DNA of 14,241 nt from Candidatus Nanopelagicales bacterium (lineage in GTDB: Bacteria; Actinomycetota; Actinomycetes; S36-B12): NCBI GenBank assembly GCA_018399515.1, contig JAGYOB010000305.1, positions 1-14,241 on the forward strand, read 5' to 3'. Shown one piece after another: positions 6,718 through 14,210 of the stretch (position 1 is its first letter; each line of letters starts with the position of its first letter). The position numbers and the translations under genes were made by a program. Below the pieces are notes generated by a model. It was not told where the DNA came from. It saw only the letters and a list, made by a program, of their open reading frames with translations, and did not search any database.

Positions 6718-9624
6718 ATGAAGCCTCGCGATCCGGACTCCTACACCGCACACGGTCCTGCTGCCGAACCCGTGGGGGCTGATGCCCCCGAACACCACGG
6801 CCTGCGCGTGCGCGAGACGGTCTCCAACTACCCGCCGGTCGAGCAGTGGGACGACGTCGTTATGTACGACGCCAAGGCCCACCCGCGCAAGGTCGAGAAG
6901 CACTACATGTTGGTGCCCACGACCTGCTTCAACTGCGAGTCTGCGTGCGGATTGTTGGCCTATGTCGACAAGGAGACAAAAGAGGTCGCCAAGATCGAGG
7001 GCAACCCGGCGCACCCGGGATCACGCGGACGCAACTGCGCGAAAGGTCCGGCCACGATCAACCAGACGTCGGATCCCGAGCGCATCCTGACCCCGATGAA
7101 GCGCGTCGGCCCGCGCGGTTCGGCGCAGTTCGAGCCGGTGAGTTGGGATGACGCCCTTGATGACATCGCCGCACGCATCCGAAAAGCGATCACCGACGGC
7201 CGCCCCAATGACGTGATGTACCACGTCGGCCGCCACGGTGAGGACGGCTTCATCGAGCGCGTGCTGCTGGCCTGGGGGGTCGACGGCAACAACACGCACA
7301 CGAATATCTGCTCGGCCGGCGCACGGTTCGGCTATTCGATGTGGGGTGGCTACGACCGGCCATCACCCGATCACGCCAATGCCAACGTGATCTTGCTCAT
7401 CTCAGCGCACTTGGAATCCGGGCACTACTTCAATCCCCACGCCCAGCGCATCATCGAAGCACAGGTCCACGGCGGGGCGAAGATCATCTCCGTCGATCCG
7501 CGCCTCTCGAACACCGCGGCGAAGGCCGATGAGTGGGTCGCAGCGTGGCCCGGCACCGAGGCCGCGCTACTGCTGGCAATCGCTTCCTATCTCCTGCGCA
7601 CTGACAACGTCGACTGGGCGTATGTGCGTCGCTGGGTCAACTGGCAGACCTATCTGGAGAAGATGCATCCGCAGGCCAACCGCGATGACTTCGAGGCCTT
7701 CAAGCGCGCACTGACCGACGACTACGCGCAGTACACCTTCGAATACGCGGCGTCGGAGTGTCGCATACCGCTCAAGCAGGTCGAACGAGTCGCCAAGATC
7801 GTGTCCAAGGCCAATGGTCGACTCGCTGCGCACACCTGGCGCGCTGCGTCGGCAGGCAACCGCGGTGGCTGGGCGGTGGCACGTGCGCTGTTCTTCTTGA
7901 CCGTGCTCACCGGAAGCATCGGCCAAGAGGGGGGCACCAGCCCGAACGGCTGGAACAAGCTCATCCCGCACGGCCCGAACATGCCCGGTGGTCATGATTC
8001 CTGGAACGAACTGCTGTGGCCGAACGAGTTCCCTCTGGCCACCAACGAATTGTCGATCCTGCTGCCGCACTTCCTGCTCGAGGGCCGCGGCAAACTCGAC
8101 GTGTACTTCACCCGCGTGTACAACCCGGTGTGGACCAATCCCGATGGCTTCACCTGGATCGAGGCCCTGTCACGCGAGGACCTCGTCGGCTGCCATGTCG
8201 CGATGACACCGACCTGGAACGAGACCGCGGTGTGGGCTGATTACGTGCTGCCGTTCGGGCACTCAACTGAGCGCCACGACACGCAATCCTATGAGCAGTA
8301 CGCCGGCAAGTGGCTGGGCTTCCGCCAGCCGGTGCGTCGCGTCGCCTTGGAGAAGATGGGCGAGAAGATCGGCGACACCCGCGATGCCAACCCGGGCGAG
8401 GTCTGGGAAGAGGTCGAGTTCTGGTTCGAACTGTCCTGGCGCATCGACCCGGACGGTTCACTCGGCATCCGCGAGTACTTCGAGGCCCCGGGTCGACCGG
8501 GCGAGAAGATGACCGTGGACGACTACTACGGCTACGTGTTCGATAAGAACGTACCCGGACTGCCGGAGAAGGCCGCCAAGGAGGGCCTCACCCCGCTGGA
8601 GTACATGCGCAAGTACGGAGCCGTCGAGGTGGCCAATGGTCTCTATCGCCAGGATGAGCGGCTGCTCACCGAGGCAGAACTCGAGGGTGCGGTGCCTGAC
8701 GAGAACGGCGTGCTGCGCAAGCCGATCACCCCGCAGACGCAGAAGCCACTGGTCGGTGAGCCCGGTGCAGTGGGCATCCAGATGGAGGACGGCACGAAGG
8801 TCGCCGGTTGGTTGACCCCCTCCCGCAAACTGGAGATCTACTCCCCCGCGATGGAGGATTTCGGCTGGGCCGAGCACGCCACCCCGACCTATATCGAATC
8901 GCACGTGCACCACAGCGGCATCGATCACGACAAGGGCGAGATGCTACTCGTGCCGACCTTCCGGCTGCCCACGCTCATCCACACGCGATCGGGTAACGCG
9001 AAGTACCTCAACGAGATCAGCAATAAGCACCCGATGTGGATGAATCCCATCGATGCACAGCGTCTCGGTGGACTGCAGACCGGCGACATGGTTCGCGTCA
9101 CGACCGAGATCGGCTACTTCGTCGCTCGCGTGTGGGTGACCGAGGGCGTGCGCCCGGGCATCACCGCGCTCAGCCACCACATGGGGCGCTGGCGTACGAC
9201 AGATGATGCCGGCAGCCGCTGGGTGACCGGCAAGGTCGACATCGGCAAGTTGCCCGACGGCCGTTGGCGGCTGCGTTACAAGGAAGGCGTGCGTCCCTTC
9301 GTCAGCGAGGATGCTGATTCCACCCGCATCACCTGGGAGGACCCGGGCGTGCACCAAAACCTCGCATTCCCCGTTCACCCGGACACCTGGTCGGGCATGC
9401 ACTGCTGGCACCAGAAGGTCAGCATCGAACGAGCGCACGACGAGGATAAGTACGGCGATGTCGTCGTCGACACTGAGAAGTCACGAGCGGTGTACCGCGA
9501 ATGGATGTCATGGACGAAGCCGGGCCCGAGCGCTGCAGGTCTTCGCCGACCACTGTTCATGATGCGACCGGTGATGCCGCAGGTGAAGGCGTACTACGTC
9601 GACGGGCAGATGCCACAGTCCTGA
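6718..9624 (+). CDS. Molybdopterin oxidoreductase catalytic subunit, SoeA/PsrA-like, cytoplasmic
   Basis: A 968-residue protein of the DMSO reductase superfamily. The ATG follows GGAAGG, 12 bases away. Near the N-terminus C70-x2-C73-x3-C77-x29-C107 (TTCFNCESACG ... GRNCAKGP) binds one [4Fe-4S] cluster. Cys198 in THTNICSAGARFGYS is in the position of the molybdenum ligand, as in polysulfide/thiosulfate reductase and sulfite-oxidising SoeA rather than Ser (DMSO reductase) or Asp (NarG). The bis-MGD-binding middle (IISVDPRLSNTAAKADEW; TGSIGQEGGTSPNGWN) and the C-terminal cap (LPTLIHTRSGNAKYLNEI; GDMVRVTTEIGYF) follow. There is no twin-arginine signal, and the first 60 residues are polar, so the enzyme stays in the cytoplasm. 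Length and lack of signal fit SoeA, which oxidises sulfite to sulfate. Polysulfide or tetrathionate reduction, usually extracytoplasmic, is the main alternative. Formate dehydrogenase and nitrate reductase fit poorly. Confidence 0.88.
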   Translation: MKPRDPDSYTAHGPAAEPVGADAPEHHGLRVRETVSNYPPVEQWDDVVMYDAKAHPRKVEKHYMLVPTTCFNCESACGLLAYVDKETKEVAKIEGNPAHPGSRGRNCAKGPATINQTSDPERILTPMKRVGPRGSAQFEPVSWDDALDDIAARIRKAITDGRPNDVMYHVGRHGEDGFIERVLLAWGVDGNNTHTNICSAGARFGYSMWGGYDRPSPDHANANVILLISAHLESGHYFNPHAQRIIEAQVHGGAKIISVDPRLSNTAAKADEWVAAWPGTEAALLLAIASYLLRTDNVDWAYVRRWVNWQTYLEKMHPQANRDDFEAFKRALTDDYAQYTFEYAASECRIPLKQVERVAKIVSKANGRLAAHTWRAASAGNRGGWAVARALFFLTVLTGSIGQEGGTSPNGWNKLIPHGPNMPGGHDSWNELLWPNEFPLATNELSILLPHFLLEGRGKLDVYFTRVYNPVWTNPDGFTWIEALSREDLVGCHVAMTPTWNETAVWADYVLPFGHSTERHDTQSYEQYAGKWLGFRQPVRRVALEKMGEKIGDTRDANPGEVWEEVEFWFELSWRIDPDGSLGIREYFEAPGRPGEKMTVDDYYGYVFDKNVPGLPEKAAKEGLTPLEYMRKYGAVEVANGLYRQDERLLTEAELEGAVPDENGVLRKPITPQTQKPLVGEPGAVGIQMEDGTKVAGWLTPSRKLEIYSPAMEDFGWAEHATPTYIESHVHHSGIDHDKGEMLLVPTFRLPTLIHTRSGNAKYLNEISNKHPMWMNPIDAQRLGGLQTGDMVRVTTEIGYFVARVWVTEGVRPGITALSHHMGRWRTTDDAGSRWVTGKVDIGKLPDGRWRLRYKEGVRPFVSEDADSTRITWEDPGVHQNLAFPVHPDTWSGMHCWHQKVSIERAHDEDKYGDVVVDTEKSRAVYREWMSWTKPGPSAAGLRRPLFMMRPVMPQVKAYYVDGQMPQS

Positions 9625-9649
9625 CACGCAACACAAAGCCGACCTGGCA

Positions 9650-9682
9650 GACTGCGGGGCATGACTCTCATGCCCCGCAGTC
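9650..9682 (+). repeat. Perfect 14-bp inverted repeat across the lipoprotein start
   Basis: The arms GACTGCGGGGCATG (9650-9663) and CATGCCCCGCAGTC (9669-9682) pair perfectly around the loop ACTCT. It begins 25 bases after the stop of the molybdoenzyme gene, so it could terminate the sulfur operon, although no U tract follows (GCGTTTCC). Both candidate start codons of the next gene (9661 and 9670) lie inside it, so it could also limit translation of read-through transcripts. Confidence 0.7.
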
Positions 9683-10098
9683 GCGTTTCCCGTGGCGTTC
9701 TCGCCGTCTCCGCTGCAGCGCTCGCGCTGGGCGTGACCGCCTGCGCACCCGGCGGACCCAGCGAACCGGTCAACATGATCGGTACGTGGACCGGGGAATA
9801 CACCTATCCCCTACCCGACGGAACCGTGGCGACGGCGACCGAGACGATCGTCATCGAGCGTCAAGAAGGTGCCAGCGTGTGGGGCTATGAGGAATGGACG
9901 AGCAACGGTCAGACCGATCGCGATGAGCTCGTCGGCCAGATCGGGCTGGGCTTCACGACGTTCGTGCTCACCGAGGAGGAAGGGTTCTTCTCCGGCGTGG
10001 TGAACGAGGACCGCATGGCAGTGCGCTACATCCGCCTCGGCGAGGAGAACACCACCTTCGAGGTCGAACTCACCCGTAATTCTTCTTCGGGCGAATAG
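9661..10098 (+). CDS. Small secreted lipoprotein, function unknown
   Basis: A 145-residue protein with a clear type II signal peptide: positive start (R6, R8, R11), hydrophobic stretch GVLAVSAAALALG, and lipobox VTAC with the lipidated Cys28. The mature part begins APGGPSEPVNMIGTWTGEYTY, contains alternating short beta-like segments (TATETIVIERQEGASVWGYEEW; MAVRYIRLG) and ends in EVELTRNSSSGE. The repeated 'GTWTG ... E..V' pattern recalls small beta-barrel or lipocalin-like extracellular proteins, but I do not recognise the family. The start may be the ATG at 9661 or the in-frame ATG at 9670. No Shine-Dalgarno sequence precedes either, so leaderless or read-through translation is possible. 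It follows the molybdoenzyme gene on the same strand by 36 bases; a role in sulfur metabolism is not shown. Confidence 0.8.
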   Translation: MTLMPRSRVSRGVLAVSAAALALGVTACAPGGPSEPVNMIGTWTGEYTYPLPDGTVATATETIVIERQEGASVWGYEEWTSNGQTDRDELVGQIGLGFTTFVLTEEEGFFSGVVNEDRMAVRYIRLGEENTTFEVELTRNSSSGE

Positions 10099-10129
10099 TG
10101 CCCGATTCGGGCCTCATCCACCCGAAGAA
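10083..10129. terminator. Convergent terminator region with alternative hairpins
   Basis: A compact hairpin GCCCGA-T-TCGGGC (10100-10112) lies in the 15 bases between the convergent lipoprotein and thioesterase stop codons. It is nested inside a larger inverted repeat, TTCTTCGGG (10083-10091) and CCCGAAGAA (10121-10129). The left arm region CTTCGGGCG (10085-10093) can alternatively pair with CGCCCGAAG at 10131-10139. Position and symmetry suit a bidirectional terminator; no long T runs are present. Confidence 0.55.
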
Positions 10130-10524
10130 CCGCCCGAAGTTTCCTCACGCGCGATTTCCAACCCGGCGCGCTCTTCATCGGTGAGCGGTCGGCTCTCCGA
10201 TCCGTCCGATGTCCGCATCACATTCACCGTGCGCGACTGCGCACTCAACGTCCGATCGGGGAGCACGATCCGCTCGACGGTCACGATGCTCGAAGTGCTC
10301 ACGGACTCCACCGATGCCGACACCATGACGAACCGAACTCCGCGAGCGATCTCCTGGCGGTAGTCGATCTCCACCCGGGCGATCACGACGTGCGCGAAAG
10401 CTCCGCCTAGGCGCGACTCCAACAGGCGATCGCGTGCTTCCTCCAGATAGTTCAGATACACCGCATTGTTGACATGCCCCAGGGCATCGAGGTCCACCCA
10501 GCGCACTGGCACTTCCACGGTCAC
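10114..10524 (-). CDS. Acyl-CoA thioesterase, hotdog fold (4HBT family)
   Basis: A 136-residue protein whose N-terminus reads VEVPVRWVDLDALGHVNNAVYLNYLEEAR as a region at residues 3-31, the signature of the 4-hydroxybenzoyl-CoA thioesterase-like hotdog family, with Asp11/Asp13 and GHVNN in the active site. The second half (VEIDYRQEIARG; VSTSSIVTVERIVL; LSAQSRTVNVM) supplies the central strands. It hydrolyses acyl-CoA thioesters in the cytoplasm; the substrate is unknown. The start is chosen at the GTG lying six bases behind AGGCGG; a GTG two codons earlier (10530) is an alternative if the message is leaderless, with TAGAGT (complement of 10538-10543) as its -10. The long open frame upstream is antisense to the transporter and is not part of the protein. 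It is divergent from the transporter by about 70 bases. Confidence 0.88.
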   Translation of the reverse strand: MTVEVPVRWVDLDALGHVNNAVYLNYLEEARDRLLESRLGGAFAHVVIARVEIDYRQEIARGVRFVMVSASVESVSTSSIVTVERIVLPDRTLSAQSRTVNVMRTSDGSESRPLTDEERAGLEIAREETSGGSSGG

Positions 10525-10555
10525 CGCCACCCGCCTGACTCTATGGGCAGGAGGG

Positions 10556-10571
10556 CGCACAGGTGTGTGCG
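10556..10571. promoter_or_regulatory. Inverted repeat in the thioesterase/transporter divergent promoter
   Basis: CGCACA - GGTG - TGTGCG is a perfect 6-bp inverted repeat in the 73 bases between the divergent starts. It could be an operator controlling both genes, but no regulator gene lies beside it, so the role is open. Confidence 0.3.
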
Positions 10572-10597
10572 GATACCCGACTATGCTCTTCACCGCT

Positions 10598-12142
10598 ATG
10601 AGCGACAAGATCCGCAGCCCCAAGACCTCACTGGCTCTGCTCGCCCTGGCCATCGGGCAGTTCCTCGTCGGCCTCGACCTCAGCGTCATGTCCGTCGCAC
10701 TGCCGTCGATCCAGCGTGAATTCAACGAGGGCATGCTGCAACTGCAGTGGGCCGTGATGGCATACATGGTCGCCGGTGCCGCACTCGCCGTACCCTTCGG
10801 TGCTCTCGGCGATCGGCTCGGCCGGCGCCGGCTGTATCTGTTCGGTGCCGGAGTCTTCGCCGTCGGTTCACTTGTCAGCGCCCTAGCCCCCGGCATGATC
10901 CCGCTCATCATCGGTCGCGCCCTGCAGGGCGTCGGTTCTGGCGCCATGGGCACCCTGGCCCTGGCCATGCTCGTTGCAGCAGTCCCCCGCGATCAGATCG
11001 GCAAACTCATCGGCCTGTGGACCGCCGTCACCTCCGGTGCCTCCGCTCTCGGTCCGCTCATCGGTGGTGTCCTCGTCTCCGCCCTCGGCTGGCGTTCGGT
11101 GTTCGGCATCAACGTCATCCTCATGGCTTTAGTCATCCCCCTGGTCATGCGCGAGGTTCCCAATGACACACCGGAAACGCGATCACAGTCCAAAGTCGAC
11201 GTCCTCGGGGCAGCACTGCTGACGATGTCGATGATCTTCATCGCCGGTGGCTTGAGCCTGCTCGAGCACAATCCGTTCACAAGTCCGGTCGTCTGGGGAC
11301 CGGTTCTCGTAGGCCTTCTCGTGGTGCTCGCACTTGTCCTCCAGCAGCGGCGCAGCCCGATGCCGCTGACCGACTGGGCCGCGATCAAGGTCGCGCCGAT
11401 CCCCGCGACGCTGGTGCTCCTCGTCATCCTCGGCATGGTGCTCGCCGGTGCGATGCTGCAGCAGACGATGCTGGTACAGAACGTCCTGGGCTTCTCGCCA
11501 CTCATCGCCGGCCTGGTGTCCTTCGGCGCCTCGTTCATGCTCGTGGTGCTGTCTCCCATCTCGCCGCTGGTGATGCGGCGGATCGGCCTGGGCCTGACCA
11601 GCGGGCTCGGCCTGGCTCTCACCGCTGCCGGACTGTTCGGGCTGTCCACGATGAGCGAGTCGACCGGTCCCTGGTCGGTCGCGCTGTTCCTCGCCATCAT
11701 GGGTGCCGGCTTAGGCTTCGGTATGCCCGCTGTGAGCGCCGGAGCTATGGAAGCCGTGCCACGCAAGTCCACCGGTGCCGTCTCAGGATTCTTGAACCTC
11801 ATCGGGTCGATCTCGGCCGTGCTGGGGATCGCGGTCGTCGGCGCGATCTCGGCCACCCAGGTGGCGGCCGCATGGCAGGCGACCTCGTCGTCGATCGCGA
11901 ACGCCGCTGACCTCTCCGACGAGGTGATCTCTGGGGCCATCCCCGAGATCCGCCAAAAGGCCGGTGCCCAGGCTGCAAAGATCGCCGGCGAGGCCTATCT
12001 GGTCGGGGTCACCGATGCCCTGCGCATTGCCGGCTGGGGTGTGCTGGCGGCCGCGGTCGTTTCGGTGCCGCTCCTCGGCAACCGTGGGCGTCAGCCCAAG
12101 CCTGCTGACGGGCTCGTGGAAGACGTGGATCTCACAGAGTGA
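10598..12142 (+). CDS. MFS transporter, DHA2 (EmrB/QacA) type, 14 TM
   Basis: A 514-residue membrane protein from the ATG at MSDKIRSPKTSLALL. Earlier in-frame starts would add an arginine/threonine-rich tail that covers the thioesterase promoter and resembles no family member. TM1 carries LDLSVMSVALPSIQ with Asp27 (motif D1 of DHA2 proteins), motif A is GALGDRLGRRR (68-78) between TM2 and TM3, and RALQGVGSGAMG followed by WTAVTSGASALGPLIGG contains the motif C-like region of antiporters. WRSVFGINV is typical of the 14-TM family. Hydrophobic segments continue to LAAAVVSVPLLGN near the end. Likely function is proton-driven efflux of small hydrophobic compounds; the substrate is unknown. No clear Shine-Dalgarno site is present, and TATGCT at 10582-10587 could be a -10 for a nearly leaderless message. 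Confidence 0.9.
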   Translation: MSDKIRSPKTSLALLALAIGQFLVGLDLSVMSVALPSIQREFNEGMLQLQWAVMAYMVAGAALAVPFGALGDRLGRRRLYLFGAGVFAVGSLVSALAPGMIPLIIGRALQGVGSGAMGTLALAMLVAAVPRDQIGKLIGLWTAVTSGASALGPLIGGVLVSALGWRSVFGINVILMALVIPLVMREVPNDTPETRSQSKVDVLGAALLTMSMIFIAGGLSLLEHNPFTSPVVWGPVLVGLLVVLALVLQQRRSPMPLTDWAAIKVAPIPATLVLLVILGMVLAGAMLQQTMLVQNVLGFSPLIAGLVSFGASFMLVVLSPISPLVMRRIGLGLTSGLGLALTAAGLFGLSTMSESTGPWSVALFLAIMGAGLGFGMPAVSAGAMEAVPRKSTGAVSGFLNLIGSISAVLGIAVVGAISATQVAAAWQATSSSIANAADLSDEVISGAIPEIRQKAGAQAAKIAGEAYLVGVTDALRIAGWGVLAAAVVSVPLLGNRGRQPKPADGLVEDVDLTE

Positions 12143-12405
12143 ACATGTCAGCGCCCGAGCCGCAGCGAGCACGCTCACTACCCATCGTGATCGGTGTGGC
12201 GATCGGCGCGATCCTCGGATTCGCGATCGGCGCTGGCGCATATCTGCTACTGGACCCCTGGCTGGAATCGCAGAGCAGTCTGCTCCGCGAGATGCAGGGT
12301 TTGGCCTTCAACCTCGTCCCCGGTCTGACCTTGATCGGCGGCGGGCTCGGTGCGTGGTGGGGTGTGCGTAGGAACCGTCAGCGCGGTGGAGCGGGATCGC
12401 AATAA
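12139..12405 (+). CDS. Small two-TM membrane protein, unknown
   Basis: An 88-residue protein starting at GTG that overlaps the transporter stop by four bases (GTGA), so translational coupling is likely; the ATG at 12145 is an alternative start. After a short basic N-terminus come two hydrophobic segments, LPIVIGVAIGAILGFAIGAGAY (a region from about 14 to 37) and LVPGLTLIGGGLGAWWGV (59-76), separated by an acidic, probably extracytoplasmic loop, and a basic tail RRNRQRGGAGSQ. I do not recognise the family. The coupling suggests it is an accessory of the efflux pump. Its last 28 bases overlap the end of the convergent sbtB-like gene. Confidence 0.7.
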   Translation: MNMSAPEPQRARSLPIVIGVAIGAILGFAIGAGAYLLLDPWLESQSSLLREMQGLAFNLVPGLTLIGGGLGAWWGVRRNRQRGGAGSQ

Positions 12406-12701
12406 CGTTCTGCACGATCGACCTGCACCGGATATTCCCACGCGGCGATGGAGTAATTAGTGAAGTAGTCCTCGCGGAGCAACTGCCAGATGCGGTCGGC
12501 TACCGACGCGGAAGCCAAGACCTCGACCCGGATGCTGCCGCCTTCGATCTCACTCATCCCCTGATGCTTCGGCCCGCTGCCACGCGCCGGGGTGATCGTC
12601 CAACCGCGTGCTCCGCTCGCTGAAAGTCCCTCCAGCAGACGTGTTTCCACGATCGACTCGGCGACGATGGTGATGCAGGTGACGAAACCTCTGGTATCCA
12701 T
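12378..12701 (-). CDS. sbtB: SbtB-type PII-like signalling protein
   Basis: A 107-residue protein; the ATG follows GGAGGT by eight bases, overlapping the region just behind the sbtA stop, so the two are translated from one message. The fold follows SbtB/PII: first strand FVTCITIVAES, then the GARGWTITPARGSG strand leading to a T-loop (about 40-55, GSGPKHQGMSEIEGG), then IRVEVLAS and the EDYFTNYSIAAWEYPVQVDRAERY end (77-100). The last segment closely follows the Y-F-x-x-Y-A pattern of cyanobacterial SbtB. There, SbtB binds adenine nucleotides (cAMP, AMP, ADP, ATP) and inhibits the transporter SbtA. The C-terminal CGPEGC-type redox loop of some cyanobacterial proteins is absent; only Cys9 and Cys101 occur. 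Pairing with sbtA makes the assignment strong although overall identity is probably low. Confidence 0.85.
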   Translation of the reverse strand: MDTRGFVTCITIVAESIVETRLLEGLSASGARGWTITPARGSGPKHQGMSEIEGGSIRVEVLASASVADRIWQLLREDYFTNYSIAAWEYPVQVDRAERYCDPAPPR

Positions 12702-12723
12702 CAGCGGTGACCTCCAGTCATAG

Positions 12724-13698
12724 TCACAGAATGCCTGCCAGCCATTCGGCAATGAGCAGATAGAGCGGAATTCCGATGACCAGGTTGAACGGGAACGTGA
12801 TACCCAGACTGGCCGTCAGGCTGATGCCCGGGTTGGCTTCGGGTAGAGCCAGACGCACGGCTGCGGGTGCGGCGATATAGGACGCACTCGCCGTCAGCAC
12901 GCCCAGAACCATCGCACCGCCGGTGGACATGCCGGCAACCAGGCCACCGATGATGCCCAGGGTGCCGGCCAGAATGGGAAACGCGATAGCGAAAACCGGT
13001 AGCCCCCACCCGGCCTCGCGCAGGGCACCCAGACGACGCCCGGCGAGCACACCCATTTCCAGCAGGAACAGTGCCAGCACCCCGGTGAAAAGCCCACCGA
13101 AGAACGGTTCAACGCTGGCGTAACCATTGGGGCCGGCGAGGTATCCGATCACCAAACCACCGGCGAGGAGCAGGACCGATCGACCCAGCAGCACTTCACG
13201 CAGCGCCTCGGACCAACCCCGTTTATTCCCGCCGCTCATCGCTCGACCCGCCAGCAGCAGACCGACCAGGATGCCGGGAATCTCCAGGATCGTCAGGAGC
13301 GTCGCGACATAGCCTTCGTATGAGATATTGCTCGCCTCGAGAAACACCAGTGCCGCGGTGAACGTCACCAGCGACGTCGAGCCGTAATGCGCGGCGAGTG
13401 CGCCCCGATCCACCGGCCCCAACCGGGTGAGCACCCGCAGGATCACGAACGCCAGCACCGGAACGATCACGCCAAGCACCAAGGTTGCGGCAACGGGTCC
13501 GGCGACTTCGGTTAGCGACGACTCTCGGAGTGCGACGCCACCTTTGAGTCCGATGGCCAACAGCAGGTACATCGAGGTTGCCTGATACACCGCATCAGGC
13601 AGACGCAGATCGGCCTTCAGGCCCGCGGCGAGCACTCCGAGGAGGAAGGCCAGGACGGGAACGGAGGCGATATTCGTCGCTACGAGATCCCAACTCAT
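12724..13698 (-). CDS. sbtA: SbtA-family sodium-dependent bicarbonate transporter
   Basis: A 324-residue integral membrane protein with about ten hydrophobic helices, slightly shorter than the roughly 370-residue cyanobacterial SbtA, mainly because the cytoplasmic segment between the two halves (around residues 150-165) is short. Family signatures are PVLAFLLGVLAAGLKADLRLP (14-34, given as a region), LLAIGLKGGVAL, ALAAHYGSTSLVTFTAALVFLE (from about 100) and the repeat TASASYIAAPAAVRLALPEAN (near 270) with the end SLGITFPFNLVIGIP. These form the two inverted core halves with the bicarbonate/sodium site. It would import bicarbonate with sodium. The start lacks a strong ribosome binding site. 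It follows the GreA-like gene by 46 bases and is followed by sbtB after 22 bases, so the three form one operon. Confidence 0.92.
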   Translation of the reverse strand: MSWDLVATNIASVPVLAFLLGVLAAGLKADLRLPDAVYQATSMYLLLAIGLKGGVALRESSLTEVAGPVAATLVLGVIVPVLAFVILRVLTRLGPVDRGALAAHYGSTSLVTFTAALVFLEASNISYEGYVATLLTILEIPGILVGLLLAGRAMSGGNKRGWSEALREVLLGRSVLLLAGGLVIGYLAGPNGYASVEPFFGGLFTGVLALFLLEMGVLAGRRLGALREAGWGLPVFAIAFPILAGTLGIIGGLVAGMSTGGAMVLGVLTASASYIAAPAAVRLALPEANPGISLTASLGITFPFNLVIGIPLYLLIAEWLAGIL

Positions 13699-13744
13699 TG
13701 AGGCCAGACTCTCTCAGGCGCAGGGGAACACGCCCGACCCGGGG

Positions 13745-14197
13745 TCACCGCTCGATGGCTTCGATACGGCACTGCCATTCGCCGGTGGGTGCCGACACCT
13801 GAACCACGTCATCCACCACCGACCCACTCAACGCCTGGGCCAGGGGTGACTCGATGCTGATCCGCTCGGAATCGACCGTCGCCTCGGCAGGGTGCACGGG
13901 CCGAACCCATTCACTTGTTCCATCAGGCATCGAGATGCGCACGCGGGTCCCCAGACCCACCTGATCGGGGTCGGCTGCCAGTTCGAGAGTGCCGGCCTCG
14001 GCTAGCAGCCCTTCAAGTTCGGCAGCCTCCTGAAGCAGCGTTTCGAAGAGAGCGACATCGCGCTCGTCGCGTTCGGGCCCCATCAGGTGCGGCTGCAGTT
14101 CCGCCATTCGGATTTCGTGGATCTCGCGTAAACGCTTCGTGAGGAGGTCTCGACCCTCGATAGTCAACACGGTCGGGATGCGGGTACGCGGATTCAT
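13745..14197 (-). CDS. GreA/GreB-family transcription elongation factor
   Basis: A 150-residue protein; the ATG follows GGAGGT by five bases. Residues 12-75 form a helical hairpin (LTIEGRDLLTKRL ... LQEAAELEGLLAEAG) like the Gre coiled coil that reaches into the RNA polymerase secondary channel. Its tip has acidic residues Glu42, Asp44, Glu45 and Asp47. The C-terminal part (82-150) is an FKBP-like domain with VGLGTRVRI, then SPLAQALSGSVVDDVVQV, the classical Gre/Rnk ending. The usual tip motif LSENAEY of canonical GreA is replaced by PERDERDVALFETL, so this is a divergent paralogue; it may aid cleavage of backtracked RNA, or inhibit it like Gfh/Rnk proteins. It is the first visible gene of the sbtA-sbtB operon. 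A functional link is not established. Confidence 0.85.
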   Translation of the reverse strand: MNPRTRIPTVLTIEGRDLLTKRLREIHEIRMAELQPHLMGPERDERDVALFETLLQEAAELEGLLAEAGTLELAADPDQVGLGTRVRISMPDGTSEWVRPVHPAEATVDSERISIESPLAQALSGSVVDDVVQVSAPTGEWQCRIEAIER

Positions 14198-14210
14198 GGC
14201 AGACCTCCAC

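Noticed and set aside
6718..9624. Formate dehydrogenase or NarG-type nitrate reductase
   Set aside because: There is no selenocysteine or His-Cys-x-R metal-ligand motif of formate dehydrogenase, no Asp ligand of NarG, and the neighbours are sulfur-transfer genes. Cys198 and the missing signal fit SoeA-like enzymes better.
10466..10597. N-terminal extension of the MFS transporter
   Set aside because: It overlaps the thioesterase start and has no hydrophobic or family sequence; the normal cytoplasmic N-terminus begins at 10598.
10525..10968. Long N-terminal extension of the thioesterase
   Set aside because: The residues are antisense of the transporter gene and lack any hotdog features.
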